This document shows positions 24,137-32,778 of a stretch of DNA of 44,263 nucleotides, piece by piece. The notes under the pieces are model-generated. The model was not told the DNA's origin. It worked only from the letters and a program-made list of their open reading frames with translations, and made no database searches. The stretch is from assembly GCA_934155625.1 (NCBI GenBank), contig CAKPHD010000009.1, forward strand, positions 1-44,263. The letters are read 5' to 3'. The number at the start of each line of letters is the position of its first letter. Within the stretch, counting starts at the first letter, position 1. Origin of the DNA: an uncultured Clostridia bacterium (lineage in GTDB: Bacteria; Bacillota; Clostridia; TANB77; CAG-508). The translations under genes were made by a program, and so were the position numbers.

Positions 24137-24718
24137 ATGGGAAAATTTAAAAGAATAGATACTTTAATAGATGGAGTATGTATAATAGAACCAACAGTAT
24201 TTGGAGATAATAGAGGATATTTTATGGAAACATACAGCAAAGCTGATTTTGCTGAAATAGGATTAGATTATGATTTTGTACAAGATAATCAATCAAAATC
24301 TAAAAAAGGTGTTTTAAGAGGATTACATTTCCAAAAAGAAAATACACAAGCAAAATTAGTAAGATGCATTAAAGGTGAAGTATTTGATGTAGCAGTAGAC
24401 TTACGTCCAGGAAGTAAAACATATGGAAAATGGGAAGGAGTAATCCTAACAGAAGAAAATAAAAAAATGTTTATGATTCCAAAGGGATTTGCACATGGAT
24501 TTTTAGTATTATCAGATGAAGCAGAATTTGCTTATAAATGTGATGATATATATAATCACGAAGCAGAAGGTGGTTTAAAATTTGATGACCCTGATATAGG
24601 AATAGAATGGCCAATGGGCGACTTAAAACCAGAAGACTTATTAACATCTGAAAAAGATGCAAAATGGCCATCATTAAAAGAATTAAAAGCAACAAACTTA
24701 TTTGAAAATTTAAAATAA
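24137..24718 (+). CDS. rfbC: dTDP-4-dehydrorhamnose 3,5-epimerase
   Basis: Third enzyme of dTDP-L-rhamnose synthesis. A 193-residue cupin-type epimerase: FGDNRGYFMETYSKADF, the catalytic His in VLRGLHFQKEN, KLVRCIKGEVFDVAVDLR, IPKGFAHGFLVLSD and YKCDDIYNHEAEGGLKF. The start is ATG 24137, after GAAAGGAAG; a frame continuing to 24074 has no ribosome binding site and adds residues absent from the family. 14 bases before rfbB. Confidence 0.95.
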   Translation: MGKFKRIDTLIDGVCIIEPTVFGDNRGYFMETYSKADFAEIGLDYDFVQDNQSKSKKGVLRGLHFQKENTQAKLVRCIKGEVFDVAVDLRPGSKTYGKWEGVILTEENKKMFMIPKGFAHGFLVLSDEAEFAYKCDDIYNHEAEGGLKFDDPDIGIEWPMGDLKPEDLLTSEKDAKWPSLKELKATNLFENLK

Positions 24719-24732
24719 AGGAGAAAACAAAA

Positions 24733-25698
24733 ATGAAAAATATAATGGTAACAGGAGCAGCAGGATTTATAGGAGCAAACTTTGCAGAATATTTTGTAAA
24801 TAAACATCCTGACTATAACATAATAGTAGTAGATAAATTAACATATGCAGGAAATCTTGCAAATTTAGATAAAGTAAAAGACAAAATTACATTTATACAA
24901 GCAGATATATGTGATTTTGAAAAAATGCAAGAAATATTTGAAAAATATCAAATTAATGGAGTTATTCACTTTGCAGCAGAATCACATGTTGACAACAGTA
25001 TAAAAACACCATTTGTATTTACAAAAACAAATGTATTAGGAACACATACATTATTAGAGACAGCTAGAAGAGCATGGGGAGAAGGTTCAGAAAATAAATT
25101 TGTACATATCTCAACAGATGAAGTATATGGTGCATTAGGAGAAACAGGATATTTTACAGAAACATCACCAATTCAACCAAGTAGCCCATATTCATCATCT
25201 AAAGCAAGTTCAGATTTAGTTGCATTAGCATATCATACAACATATAAAATGAATGTAACTGTAACAAACTGTTCAAATAATTATGGACCATATCAACACA
25301 ATGAAAAATTAATACCACATATGATTAAATTAGCTTTAAATGACGAAAAATTACCTGTATATGGTGAAGGAAATAATATTAGAGATTGGTTATATGTAGA
25401 AGATCATTGTAAAGCAATTGATATGGTATTCCACAATGGTAGAGCAGGAGAAAGATATAATATAGGTGGACACAATGAAAAGAGAAATATCGAAATCGTA
25501 AAACTTATATTACAACGTTTAGGAAAATCAGAAGATTTAATTGAACATGTTGCAGATAGAAAAGGACACGATTACAGATATGCAATAGATCCAACAAAAA
25601 TAAAAACAGAATTAGGTTGGGAACCTGAAACAAAATTTGAAGATGGAATTGTAAAAACAATAGATTGGTATTTAGCAAATCCAGAATGGTTAAAATAA
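24733..25698 (+). CDS. rfbB: dTDP-glucose 4,6-dehydratase
   Basis: Second enzyme of the dTDP-L-rhamnose pathway. A 321-residue extended short-chain dehydrogenase: VTGAAGFIGANFAEY binds NAD, then HFAAESHVDNSI, STDEVYGALG, the catalytic YxxxK in PYSSSKASSDLV, NCSNNYGPYQHNEKLIP and RDWLYVEDHCKAI. All four rhamnose genes are thus in this window, implying rhamnose-containing surface polysaccharide. Followed by a strong terminator. Confidence 0.96.
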   Translation: MKNIMVTGAAGFIGANFAEYFVNKHPDYNIIVVDKLTYAGNLANLDKVKDKITFIQADICDFEKMQEIFEKYQINGVIHFAAESHVDNSIKTPFVFTKTNVLGTHTLLETARRAWGEGSENKFVHISTDEVYGALGETGYFTETSPIQPSSPYSSSKASSDLVALAYHTTYKMNVTVTNCSNNYGPYQHNEKLIPHMIKLALNDEKLPVYGEGNNIRDWLYVEDHCKAIDMVFHNGRAGERYNIGGHNEKRNIEIVKLILQRLGKSEDLIEHVADRKGHDYRYAIDPTKIKTELGWEPETKFEDGIVKTIDWYLANPEWLK

Positions 25699-25711
25699 TT
25701 CTGAAATATAG

Positions 25712-25757
25712 ACCGTGAATTTTAATTCCCAATTCTGGGCAAATAATTCACGGTTTT
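25712..25757 (+). terminator. terminator of the rfb operon
   Basis: ACCGTGAATT (25712-25721) pairs with AATTCACGGT (25745-25754), with an inner CCC/GGG stem, and TT/TTTTA follow. Long stem with GC at the base. Confidence 0.8.
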
Positions 25758-25785
25758 AAATATTTTATAAGGAAATGGTGAAGAA

Positions 25786-26361
25786 GTGGAAGAAATAATA
25801 GAAAAAGTAAAAAATGATTTAAAGCAAATACTATCAAAAAGAAGATATGAACATTCAATTGGTGTAATGAATATGGCAGGAGAATTAGCAGAAATATATA
25901 ATGTAGATGTAGAAACTGCAAAATTAGCAGGTTTATTACATGATAATGCCAAAGAAATGTCTGAAGATGAAATGCTAAAATATGTAGAGAAAAACAATAT
26001 CGAAATAACTGAATTCGAGAGATTAAATGTTAAAATTCTACATGGAAAAATAGGTGCAGATATAGCAAAAAAGAAATATGGCGTGAGTGAACAAATCGCA
26101 AAAGCAATAGAATATCATACAACAACAAGTACAGAGATGGATATACTTGCAAAAATAATTTATGTTTCTGATAAAGTGGAATTAACAAGAAAATCAGAAA
26201 AATTTGATATCGAACCTGAAAGAAAATTAGCTAAGATAGACTTGGATAAGGCTTTATTATTTATTATAGATAATACTACAAAGTATTTAATTGATAATAA
26301 TAAAATGATAGCAGTTGAAAGTATAGAAACTAGAAATAAACTTCTTCTTGCAAAAGAATAA
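25786..26361 (+). CDS. yqeK: YqeK-like HD-domain symmetrical Ap4A hydrolase
   Basis: A 191-residue HD-superfamily protein: conserved RYEHSIGVMNMAGELAEIY, the metal-binding HD in AGLLHDNAKEM, LHGKIGADIA and AIEYHTT, and the late Asp in KIIYVSDKVE. YqeK enzymes split diadenosine tetraphosphate into two ADP. The likely start is GTG 25786 after AAGGAAATGG; no in-frame ATG is available at the expected place. In Bacillus yqeK lies in another cluster; here it precedes rsmE by 38 bases. Confidence 0.85.
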   Translation: MEEIIEKVKNDLKQILSKRRYEHSIGVMNMAGELAEIYNVDVETAKLAGLLHDNAKEMSEDEMLKYVEKNNIEITEFERLNVKILHGKIGADIAKKKYGVSEQIAKAIEYHTTTSTEMDILAKIIYVSDKVELTRKSEKFDIEPERKLAKIDLDKALLFIIDNTTKYLIDNNKMIAVESIETRNKLLLAKE

Positions 26362-26398
26362 AAAAAGTAATATAATAAATGCATTGAAGGAGAAAAAT

Positions 26399-27157
26399 AT
26401 GCCAAGATTTTTTGTAAGAAATGAACAAGTAAAAGAAAAAACAATAGAGATATTAGGAGAAGATATAAAACATATAAAAAATGTGCTTAGAAAACAAATA
26501 GGAGATAAGCTAGAAATATGTAATCAAGACACTAAAAAATCATATATATGTGAAATTGAAAAGTTAGAAGATAAAAGCATTTTGACTAAAATTATAGAAG
26601 AATTAAAAAAAGATGACAATAAAATATCAGTAGATATATATCAAGGATTACCTAAAGCAGATAAAATGGAACTAATAATTCAAAAATCTGTAGAATTAGG
26701 AGTAAATGCAATTATTCCAGTAGCAATGAAAAGATGTGTAGTAAAGATAGACCCTAAAGATGAAATAAAAAAAATAACTAGGTGGCAAAAAATTGCCGAA
26801 AGTGCTGCAAAGCAAAGTGGAAGAAATACAATACCAGAAGTAAATAATATAGTTAATATAGAAAAAATTACTCAACTGATTAAAAAATATGATTGTGTAA
26901 TAGTAGCATATGAAAATGAAAAAGAAAACACAATAAAACACGAGCTTTTAAAATTAAAAGAAAAAGTTAAAACAAATAGTAAAATAGAAATTGCAATTGT
27001 TATTGGACCAGAAGGTGGTCTGGAAGAAAAGGATGTAGAACTATTAAAACAAAATGGAGCTAAAATCGTAACATTAGGAAATAGAATATTAAGAACAGAA
27101 ACAGTTGCATTAAACGTACTTAGTGTTATTATGTACGAGTTGGAACAGACTGTTTAA
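26399..27157 (+). CDS. rsmE: 16S rRNA (uracil-1498-N3)-methyltransferase
   Basis: A 252-residue SPOUT methyltransferase. The N-terminal PUA-like part (MPRFFVRNEQ, DIKHIKNVLRKQIGDKLEIC) is followed by the knot: YQGLPKADKMELIIQKSVELG, ESAAKQSGRNTIPEV and the SAM-binding IGPEGGLEEKDVE with LGNRILRTETVALNVL. It methylates U1498 of 16S rRNA. The start ATG 26399 follows GAAGGAG; an earlier in-frame start at 26348 lies within the end of yqeK and adds nothing conserved. Confidence 0.93.
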   Translation: MPRFFVRNEQVKEKTIEILGEDIKHIKNVLRKQIGDKLEICNQDTKKSYICEIEKLEDKSILTKIIEELKKDDNKISVDIYQGLPKADKMELIIQKSVELGVNAIIPVAMKRCVVKIDPKDEIKKITRWQKIAESAAKQSGRNTIPEVNNIVNIEKITQLIKKYDCVIVAYENEKENTIKHELLKLKEKVKTNSKIEIAIVIGPEGGLEEKDVELLKQNGAKIVTLGNRILRTETVALNVLSVIMYELEQTV

Positions 27158-27175
27158 GGAAAGGATTTTATAAAA

Positions 27176-27655
27176 ATGGAAAAAGTCAAAAATATACTAA
27201 CACAAAATATAGTTATAAATTTAACATATGCAATAATAACTGTCATATATTTTGTATTTATTAGTACGCAATATTCAAAATTTAGTGGAGTTAATCTAAA
27301 TAATTACATACATATTTCAAGTCTATTTTTTCTTGGAATATCTATTGTAATTATGGAAATATCATTTAAGAAATCAGATGAATTGATATTTACTAATGGT
27401 ATAGAATTTTTAGCAATGGCAGTATTTATATTATTAACACAACATATGACAAAATTATTTAATTATAGTATACAAGTTTATACATTAGCAGGAGCAAATT
27501 TTATAGGAATATACTACATATTAAAATCAGCAGTATTATATACTAAAAATCAACAAGACAAATTGAATAGTTTAAGTGATATAAAAGAAATTGTTAAAGA
27601 TGAACCAATAAAAAAAGCTTCTAAAAGAAAAAATAAAAAAGAAGAAGGAAAATAA
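27176..27655 (+). CDS. four-helix membrane protein of unknown function
   Basis: A 159-residue protein with about four membrane segments (VINLTYAIITVIYFVFIST, ISSLFFLGISIVIME, EFLAMAVFILLTQH, LAGANFIGIYYILKSAVLY) and a cytoplasmic, strongly basic tail ending in KKASKRKNKKEEGK. ATG 27176 follows AAGGAAAGG. It is cotranscribed with rsmE and, two bases later, yicC. I do not recognise a family. Confidence 0.8.
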   Translation: MEKVKNILTQNIVINLTYAIITVIYFVFISTQYSKFSGVNLNNYIHISSLFFLGISIVIMEISFKKSDELIFTNGIEFLAMAVFILLTQHMTKLFNYSIQVYTLAGANFIGIYYILKSAVLYTKNQQDKLNSLSDIKEIVKDEPIKKASKRKNKKEEGK

Positions 27656-27657
27656 AA

Positions 27658-28533
27658 ATGATAAAAAGTATGACTGGATATGGAAAAAGTAGTTTATCCA
27701 TAAATTCAAGAGAGTATCAGGTGGAAATAAAAACAGTAAATCACAAATATATAGATACCAATATAAGAATTCCACGAATTATTAGTTATTTAGAAGATGA
27801 TGTAAGAAAACTAATTATATCAAAATTAAAAAGAGGAAAAGTAGATGTTTTAATAACTTTCGAAAACTTTAACAAAGATGATAGTGAAATAAAAATTAAT
27901 AAAGAGCTTGCCAAAATGTATATAGATAGTTTTAAAGATTTAGCACAAGAAGAAAATTTATCAACAAATATAGATGTAACTGAAATCACAAAATTACCAG
28001 ATGTAGTAATAGTAAAAAGTAATATAGATGAAGAGCAAATAAAGACAGAATTATTACAAGTTGTAGAAAATGCAATTAATAACTTAATAGAAATGAGGCA
28101 AAGTGAAGGAAATCGAATTTCGGGCGACATATTAGCTAAAATATCACAAATAGAAGAGAAAAATGAAGAAATTTTCGGCTTATCTACTGGACTTATTCGC
28201 GAATATGTAGTAAAATTAGAAACAAGGATAAAAGAAATACTAAAAACAGAAGAATTAGACAAATCAAGGTTAATGCAAGAAATTGTAATATATGCAGATA
28301 AATGTTCAGTAGAAGAAGAAGTTACAAGACTAAGAAGCCATATTTCTCAATTAAGAGAGATAATAAAGTCAAAAGAACCAACTGGAAAGAAAATGGATTT
28401 CTTAATTCAAGAAATGAATAGAGAAACAAACACAATAGGGTCAAAAGCAAATAATCTTGAAATAACTAATGAAGTAATAGACATAAAGACAATATTAGAA
28501 GACATAAGAGAACAAGTTCAAAATATTGAATAA
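27658..28533 (+). CDS. yicC: YicC/YloC family endoribonuclease
   Basis: A 291-residue protein beginning with the diagnostic MIKSMTGYGKSS, followed by KTVNHKYIDTNIRIPR, then a C-terminal domain with RLMQEIVIYADKCSVEEEV and TGKKMDFLIQEMNRETNTIGSKA. The family cleaves or promotes degradation of RNA in E. coli and Bacillus. ATG 27658 is two bases after the previous stop. The yicC-remA-gmk neighbourhood is conserved in Firmicutes, as here. Confidence 0.93.
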   Translation: MIKSMTGYGKSSLSINSREYQVEIKTVNHKYIDTNIRIPRIISYLEDDVRKLIISKLKRGKVDVLITFENFNKDDSEIKINKELAKMYIDSFKDLAQEENLSTNIDVTEITKLPDVVIVKSNIDEEQIKTELLQVVENAINNLIEMRQSEGNRISGDILAKISQIEEKNEEIFGLSTGLIREYVVKLETRIKEILKTEELDKSRLMQEIVIYADKCSVEEEVTRLRSHISQLREIIKSKEPTGKKMDFLIQEMNRETNTIGSKANNLEITNEVIDIKTILEDIREQVQNIE

Positions 28534-28556
28534 TTACAACAGAAAGGATGATGAGA

Positions 28557-28823
28557 ATGCAATTAGTAAATATTGGTTTTGGTAATATAATAGCTGCAAA
28601 CAAAATAGTAGCAATAGTAAGCCCAGATTCGGCTCCAATAAAAAGAATGATACAAGAAGCTAAAGATGGAAAAACTGCTGTTGATGCTACATGTGGAAGA
28701 AGAACTAGAGCTGTATTGATAATGGATTCTGGACATATTATACTATCTGCTGTACAACCAGAAACAGTTGCTGGTAGAGTAGATAAAGATATAACACCTG
28801 CACCAGTAGTTGCAGATGAATAA
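28557..28823 (+). CDS. remA: extracellular matrix regulator RemA (DUF370)
   Basis: An 88-residue DNA-binding protein matching RemA throughout: MQLVNIGFGNIIAANKIVAI, SPDSAPIKRMIQEAK and DATCGRRTRAVLIMDSGHIILS. In Bacillus, RemA activates biofilm-matrix and osmoprotection genes as an octameric ring. Three in-frame ATG codons (28548, 28551, 28557) are possible; 28557 gives the standard N-terminus and the best spacing to AAAGGATGATG. Confidence 0.92.
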   Translation: MQLVNIGFGNIIAANKIVAIVSPDSAPIKRMIQEAKDGKTAVDATCGRRTRAVLIMDSGHIILSAVQPETVAGRVDKDITPAPVVADE

Positions 28824-28849
28824 AAAATTATGAATGGAGGCGATTAATT

Positions 28850-29083
28850 ATGATGGTAAAACCAAGTGTACAAGAATTATTAACTAAAGCAAAGAATAGA
28901 TATGAATTAGTAATTGCTACATCAAAAAGAGCAAGACAAATAGCAAGTGGAGCAGAAGTAAAAACAAAAGTAAAAGAAGAATCACCAGTAACTCTTGCTG
29001 CTAATGAAATTGCAGAAGGTGAAGTAGAGATAATAGAACCAGATGAAGTAAAAGAAGATGCAATAGAAAGAGGAGAAGAATAA
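28850..29083 (+). CDS. rpoZ: RNA polymerase omega subunit
   Basis: A 77-residue protein with the omega core: MVKPSVQELLTKAKNRYELV, IATSKRARQIASG and PVTLAANEIAEG, ending in an acidic tail. Omega helps assemble and stabilise RNA polymerase. ATG 28850 follows GGAGG; ATG 28853 is equally possible. Its stop overlaps the gmk start (TAATG). In most Firmicutes rpoZ follows gmk; here the order is reversed. Confidence 0.92.
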   Translation: MMVKPSVQELLTKAKNRYELVIATSKRARQIASGAEVKTKVKEESPVTLAANEIAEGEVEIIEPDEVKEDAIERGEE

Positions 29084-29658
29084 TGTTAGTAATATTATCA
29101 GGAGTATCTGGAGCAGGAAAAGATACAATAAAAAAAGAATTAATGCAAAGAATGCCTAATATAGTTACATTACCATCTTTTACATCAAGAGAAATGAGAA
29201 TAGGAGAAGTAGAGGGAGATCATTATCATTTTATAAGTAAAGAAGAATTTGAAGAAAAAATCCGTAATAATGATTTTTATGAATATGATTTACATCATGG
29301 AAATTATTATGGAACTTCAAGAGAACTAATGGAAAATAAAATTAAAGAAGGTAAGATAATAGTAAAAGATATAGAAGTAAATGGAACTGAAAATCTTTTA
29401 AAAGTATTAGGAAATGATACTAGAATAGTAACAATTTTCTTGAAAGTTGAAAAAGAAGAATTAAAAAGACGTTTAATAGAAAGAGGAGATAATATTCAAG
29501 ATATTGAAGTTAGACTTAGTAGATTGGAATATGAAGAGGATAAAATTAAACTTTATGATTATGTTATTAAAAATGATGATTTTGAGAAAACTGTTCAAGT
29601 TATTATGACTATTATTGAAAATGAAAAAAGATTAGAAGATGAAAAATTGGAAGGATAG
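29083..29658 (+). CDS. gmk: guanylate kinase
   Basis: Phosphorylates GMP to GDP. A 191-residue enzyme: Walker A SGVSGAGKDT, GMP site SFTSREMRIGEVEGDHYHFI (Arg/Tyr/Glu ligands), YGTSREL, the KDIEVNGTENLL segment, and lid arginines in LKRRLIERGD. Compared with the paralogue at 14137, the substrate motifs are intact. Translationally coupled to rpoZ. Its stop codon lies inside the terminator stem. Confidence 0.92.
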   Translation: MLVILSGVSGAGKDTIKKELMQRMPNIVTLPSFTSREMRIGEVEGDHYHFISKEEFEEKIRNNDFYEYDLHHGNYYGTSRELMENKIKEGKIIVKDIEVNGTENLLKVLGNDTRIVTIFLKVEKEELKRRLIERGDNIQDIEVRLSRLEYEEDKIKLYDYVIKNDDFEKTVQVIMTIIENEKRLEDEKLEG

Positions 29659-29676
29659 GAATACCTATTCTTTTTT
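29651..29676 (+). terminator. terminator of the yicC-remA-rpoZ-gmk operon
   Basis: AAGGATAGG (29651-29659) pairs with CCTATTCTT (29664-29672), loop AATA, followed by a T tract to 29676. The gmk stop codon (29656-29658) is inside the left arm. Confidence 0.75.
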
Positions 29677-29702
29677 GTTTTATATATTATATAGATACAT
29701 TT

Positions 29703-29846
29703 AGAAATTAATATTATATTGTTTTTTATACCTTGGTGTCGCAATCTTCATAATAAAAGATTTATATGTAGATTGCTCCATATCGCATTCGCTTCGCTCA
29801 TTTGATCGCTTACGCGGTATTTCAAAACAATATACTATTAATTTCT
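29703..29846. repeat. long inverted repeat element C (structured core shared with element B)
   Basis: The outer arms (from 29703, and ending 29846) are complementary over about 23 bases with one mismatch. The core repeats element B block by block: TACCTTGGTGTCGCAATCT, the AGATTGC closing arm, CTCCATATCGCA and TCGCTTACGCGGTAT. At one outer-arm position where B and C differ both arms changed together (A-T to T-A), so pairing is kept. It lies between the gmk terminator and a 5'-truncated DUF4160 gene. Confidence 0.85.
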
Positions 29847-29915
29847 AAAATATGCATAATTTAACTAAAGTTTATATATTGCTTTTCAAAATAAAGTTGA
29901 CCAAAAGTTAGAATT

Positions 29916-30116
29916 ATGGTAATATATATACATATTCGATATAACGAGTATAAAGAAATTATGGATTTTGATGGGAATATACTTGGTGGAAAAGTTCCAT
30001 ATAAACAGAATCAGTTAGTAAAAGCATGGGTTTTAATCCATAGAGAAGAATTAGAATCTTTATGGAGATTATTACAAGATGAAAATGATTATTTTAAAAT
30101 AGAACCATTAAAATAA
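29916..30116 (+). pseudogene. DUF4160 family gene, 5'-truncated remnant
   Basis: The 66 codons match the C-terminal three quarters of DUF4160 proteins: HIHIRYNEYKEIMDFDGNIL-GG, then VKAWVLIHREELESLW and the ending FKIEPLK. The usual first ~20 residues (the MPTISRF..GI.I.M....H.PPH block) are missing. The only upstream start, ATG 29916, has no ribosome binding site, and a stop codon lies seven codons before it. A promoter-like TTGACC-17-TAATAT (29896-29924) overlaps that ATG, so transcription there would begin inside the frame. The truncation point is about 70 bases from element C. Normally DUF4160 and DUF2442 genes form a pair. Confidence 0.6.
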
Positions 30117-30129
30117 GGGGGAATAATTA

Positions 30130-30417
30130 ATGAAAAATAACTATGAAACGCCAGACATATTAGGGGTAAAAGCGTTAGATAATTATTTGATTTATCTTAA
30201 ATTTAAGACAAATGAAGAGAAAATATATGATATGAAAAAATTAATAAATGAAAATAAATTTTACAATAAACTTAAAGACAAAGACTACTTTAAAGATGTA
30301 AAAATAAGAGGGGACTCAATAGAGTGGGAAAATGGAGAAGATGTTGCTCCTGAAAATTTATATTATGATAGTATAAATATTAATGAAGTTAAAGAAGATA
30401 TAAAAGAATTAGATTAA
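30130..30417 (+). CDS. DUF2442 family protein
   Basis: A 95-residue protein of the DUF2442 fold: DILGVKALDNYLIYLKFKTN, EKIYDMKKLI and YFKDVKIRGDSIEWENGEDV, ending with APENLYYDSI. ATG 30130 follows AGGGGG. The family is often encoded next to DUF4160 genes and discussed as a toxin-antitoxin-like pair, but its biochemical role is unknown. Here the partner is truncated while this gene looks intact and has its own terminator. Confidence 0.8.
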   Translation: MKNNYETPDILGVKALDNYLIYLKFKTNEEKIYDMKKLINENKFYNKLKDKDYFKDVKIRGDSIEWENGEDVAPENLYYDSININEVKEDIKELD

Positions 30418-30423
30418 ATATAG

Positions 30424-30463
30424 AAGAGCTATAACAATATATAAAATAGCTCTTTTATTTTTT
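30424..30463 (+). terminator. terminator after DUF2442
   Basis: AAGAGCTAT (30424-30432) pairs with ATAGCTCTT (30446-30454), followed by TTATTTTTT. Confidence 0.8.
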
Positions 30464-30541
30464 AGTATCAAAATAATGCAAAAAAACAAAAAATATGATA
30501 AGATATAATGGAAAATACGAAAAGGAGGCTTCTAATCAAAT

Positions 30542-32776
30542 ATGATAGCAGAAATAATAATAAACCGAACGGCAAAAAGACTAAACCGAACATTTGATTA
30601 TAAAGTGCCTATAGAATTAGAAGAACTAATAATGATAGGAAGTACTGTACTTGTACCATTTGGAAAATCAAGTACACTAGAAGAAGGATATGTTGTAGGA
30701 ATAAAAGAGAACACAACATATGAAGTAAAAGAAATAGTAAAAGTAAAACATAATTTAACAGAAAAGCAAATAGAACTTGCCAAATGGATGGCAAAACGAT
30801 ACTTCTGTAATGTATCAGACTGCATCAAACAAATGTTAACACCAGGTACCAAAAACAAAAAGACAGAAAAAAATGTACAAGATAAAACAATTAATGCAGT
30901 ATATTTAAAAAAAGAAATTGATGAGATTCAATTTGACATAGAAATGGGAAAAATCAAATCAGAAAAGCAGAAAAAGATATTACAATTCTTAAAAAGCAAT
31001 GAAGGTGCAACAGTACCAGAAATAGAATTGTTTACAGATGGAAGTAGAGCAATAGTAAAAACATTAGAGAAAAATGGTTATGTAGAAATTATAGAAAAGA
31101 AAATAGAAAGGAATCCTCTTGCAAATAAAAAAATACAGAAAACAGAAAATTTAAAACTTACAGATGAACAGCAGTCTGCTTATAATAAAGTAGCATTAGA
31201 TATAACAACTAATAGCTATGAAAAATTTTTACTATATGGAGTAACGGGTTCAGGCAAAACAGAGGTTTATTTGCAATTAATAGGTAAAGCATTGGAACAG
31301 AATAAGACAGCAATTGTACTAGTACCTGAAATATCATTAACACCACAGATGATAGATAGATTTATAGCACGTTTTAATAAAGACGAGATTGCCGTTTTAC
31401 ATAGTAAACTATCAATAGGTGAACGATATGATGAGTGGAACAAAATAAAAGAAGGAAAAGCCAAAATAATCATTGGTGCAAGGTCTGCAATATTTGCACC
31501 AACAGAAAATATTGGAATAATTATAATAGATGAAGAACATGATAGTTCATATAAATCAGAGGCAATTCCTAAATATGATGCAAAAGAAATAGCAAAGAAA
31601 ATAGCCAAAGAAAATAATTGTCCATTATTATTAGGAAGTGCTACTCCAGATTTGGTTACATATTACAAAGCACAACAAGGAAAAATAACTTTATTAGAAT
31701 TAACTAAAAGAGCTAATAATTCAAAATTACCAGAAGTAGAAATAGTAGATTTAAAAATGGAACTTGCAAATGGAAACAGATCAATGTTAAGTGTAAAATT
31801 ACATGATGAAATAGAACAAAATTTGAAGGATAAAAGACAAACAATCTTATTTTTAAATAGAAGAGGCTTTTCAACTTTTATAATGTGTAGAGAATGTGGT
31901 TATACTGTAAAATGTAAAAATTGTAATATAAGTATGACATATCATAAAACAGAAAATAAATTAAAATGTCATTACTGTGGATATGAAGAAAATGTGGTAA
32001 CTATTTGTCCAGAATGTCACAGTGATAAAATTAGATATTTTGGAACAGGTACACAAAAGCTAGAGCAAGAGATAAATAAAATATTTCCAGAAGCATCTAC
32101 TATAAGAATGGATATAGATACTGTAACAAAGAAAAATTCGCATGAGGAAATATTAAACAAATTTAAGAACGAAAATATAGATATTTTAATAGGAACACAA
32201 ATGGTTGTAAAAGGACATCATTTTCCAAATGTAACTTTAGTTGGTGTAATTGCAGCAGATAGTAGTTTAAATATAGATGATTATAGAGCAAATGAACGAA
32301 CATTTCAAATTTTAACTCAAGTTGCAGGTAGAGCTGGTAGAGAACAACTAGATGGAAAGGTTGTAATACAAACTTATAACCCAGATAATTTTAGTATTAT
32401 ATGTGCACAAAAACAAGATTACGAAATGTTTTATAATACCGAAATTGCATTAAGAGAACAGTTGAAATATCCGCCATTTTGCGATATAATATTAATTGGG
32501 TTTAATAGCCTATCAGAAAAGGAATTAATTGATGCATCTACTAAAATTTATAATTACTTAAAAACTAATTTGAATGGACAAGAGTTTAATGTGTTAAAAC
32601 CTATGCCTTCTCCTATTGATAAGATTCAAAATAGGTATAGATGGAGAATTATTATTAAGGGAAATATGACAGAAGCGGCTAATAATGTTTTAAATACTTG
32701 CTTAAGAAAGTTTTATAATTCAAATTATAAGAATACTAGAGTTGCAGTAGATGTTAATCCTAATAATATGATTTAA
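30542..32776 (+). CDS. priA: primosomal protein N' (replication restart helicase)
   Basis: A 744-residue superfamily 2 helicase that reloads the replisome at stalled forks. The N-terminal DNA-binding region starts MIAEIIINRTAKRLNRTFDY. The helicase core has Walker A YGVTGSGKTEVY (~230), IIIDEEHDSSYKSE and GSATP, and the zinc module has eight Cys in four pairs (CREC, CKNC, CHYC, CPEC), then IGTQMVVKGHHFPNVTLVGV and QVAGRAGRE. The ATG at 30542 has GGAGG 15 bases upstream with a TATAAT at 30504-30509. As in other Firmicutes it is followed by def, but here a repeat element intervenes. Confidence 0.95.
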   Translation: MIAEIIINRTAKRLNRTFDYKVPIELEELIMIGSTVLVPFGKSSTLEEGYVVGIKENTTYEVKEIVKVKHNLTEKQIELAKWMAKRYFCNVSDCIKQMLTPGTKNKKTEKNVQDKTINAVYLKKEIDEIQFDIEMGKIKSEKQKKILQFLKSNEGATVPEIELFTDGSRAIVKTLEKNGYVEIIEKKIERNPLANKKIQKTENLKLTDEQQSAYNKVALDITTNSYEKFLLYGVTGSGKTEVYLQLIGKALEQNKTAIVLVPEISLTPQMIDRFIARFNKDEIAVLHSKLSIGERYDEWNKIKEGKAKIIIGARSAIFAPTENIGIIIIDEEHDSSYKSEAIPKYDAKEIAKKIAKENNCPLLLGSATPDLVTYYKAQQGKITLLELTKRANNSKLPEVEIVDLKMELANGNRSMLSVKLHDEIEQNLKDKRQTILFLNRRGFSTFIMCRECGYTVKCKNCNISMTYHKTENKLKCHYCGYEENVVTICPECHSDKIRYFGTGTQKLEQEINKIFPEASTIRMDIDTVTKKNSHEEILNKFKNENIDILIGTQMVVKGHHFPNVTLVGVIAADSSLNIDDYRANERTFQILTQVAGRAGREQLDGKVVIQTYNPDNFSIICAQKQDYEMFYNTEIALREQLKYPPFCDIILIGFNSLSEKELIDASTKIYNYLKTNLNGQEFNVLKPMPSPIDKIQNRYRWRIIIKGNMTEAANNVLNTCLRKFYNSNYKNTRVAVDVNPNNMI

Positions 32777-32778
32777 TA

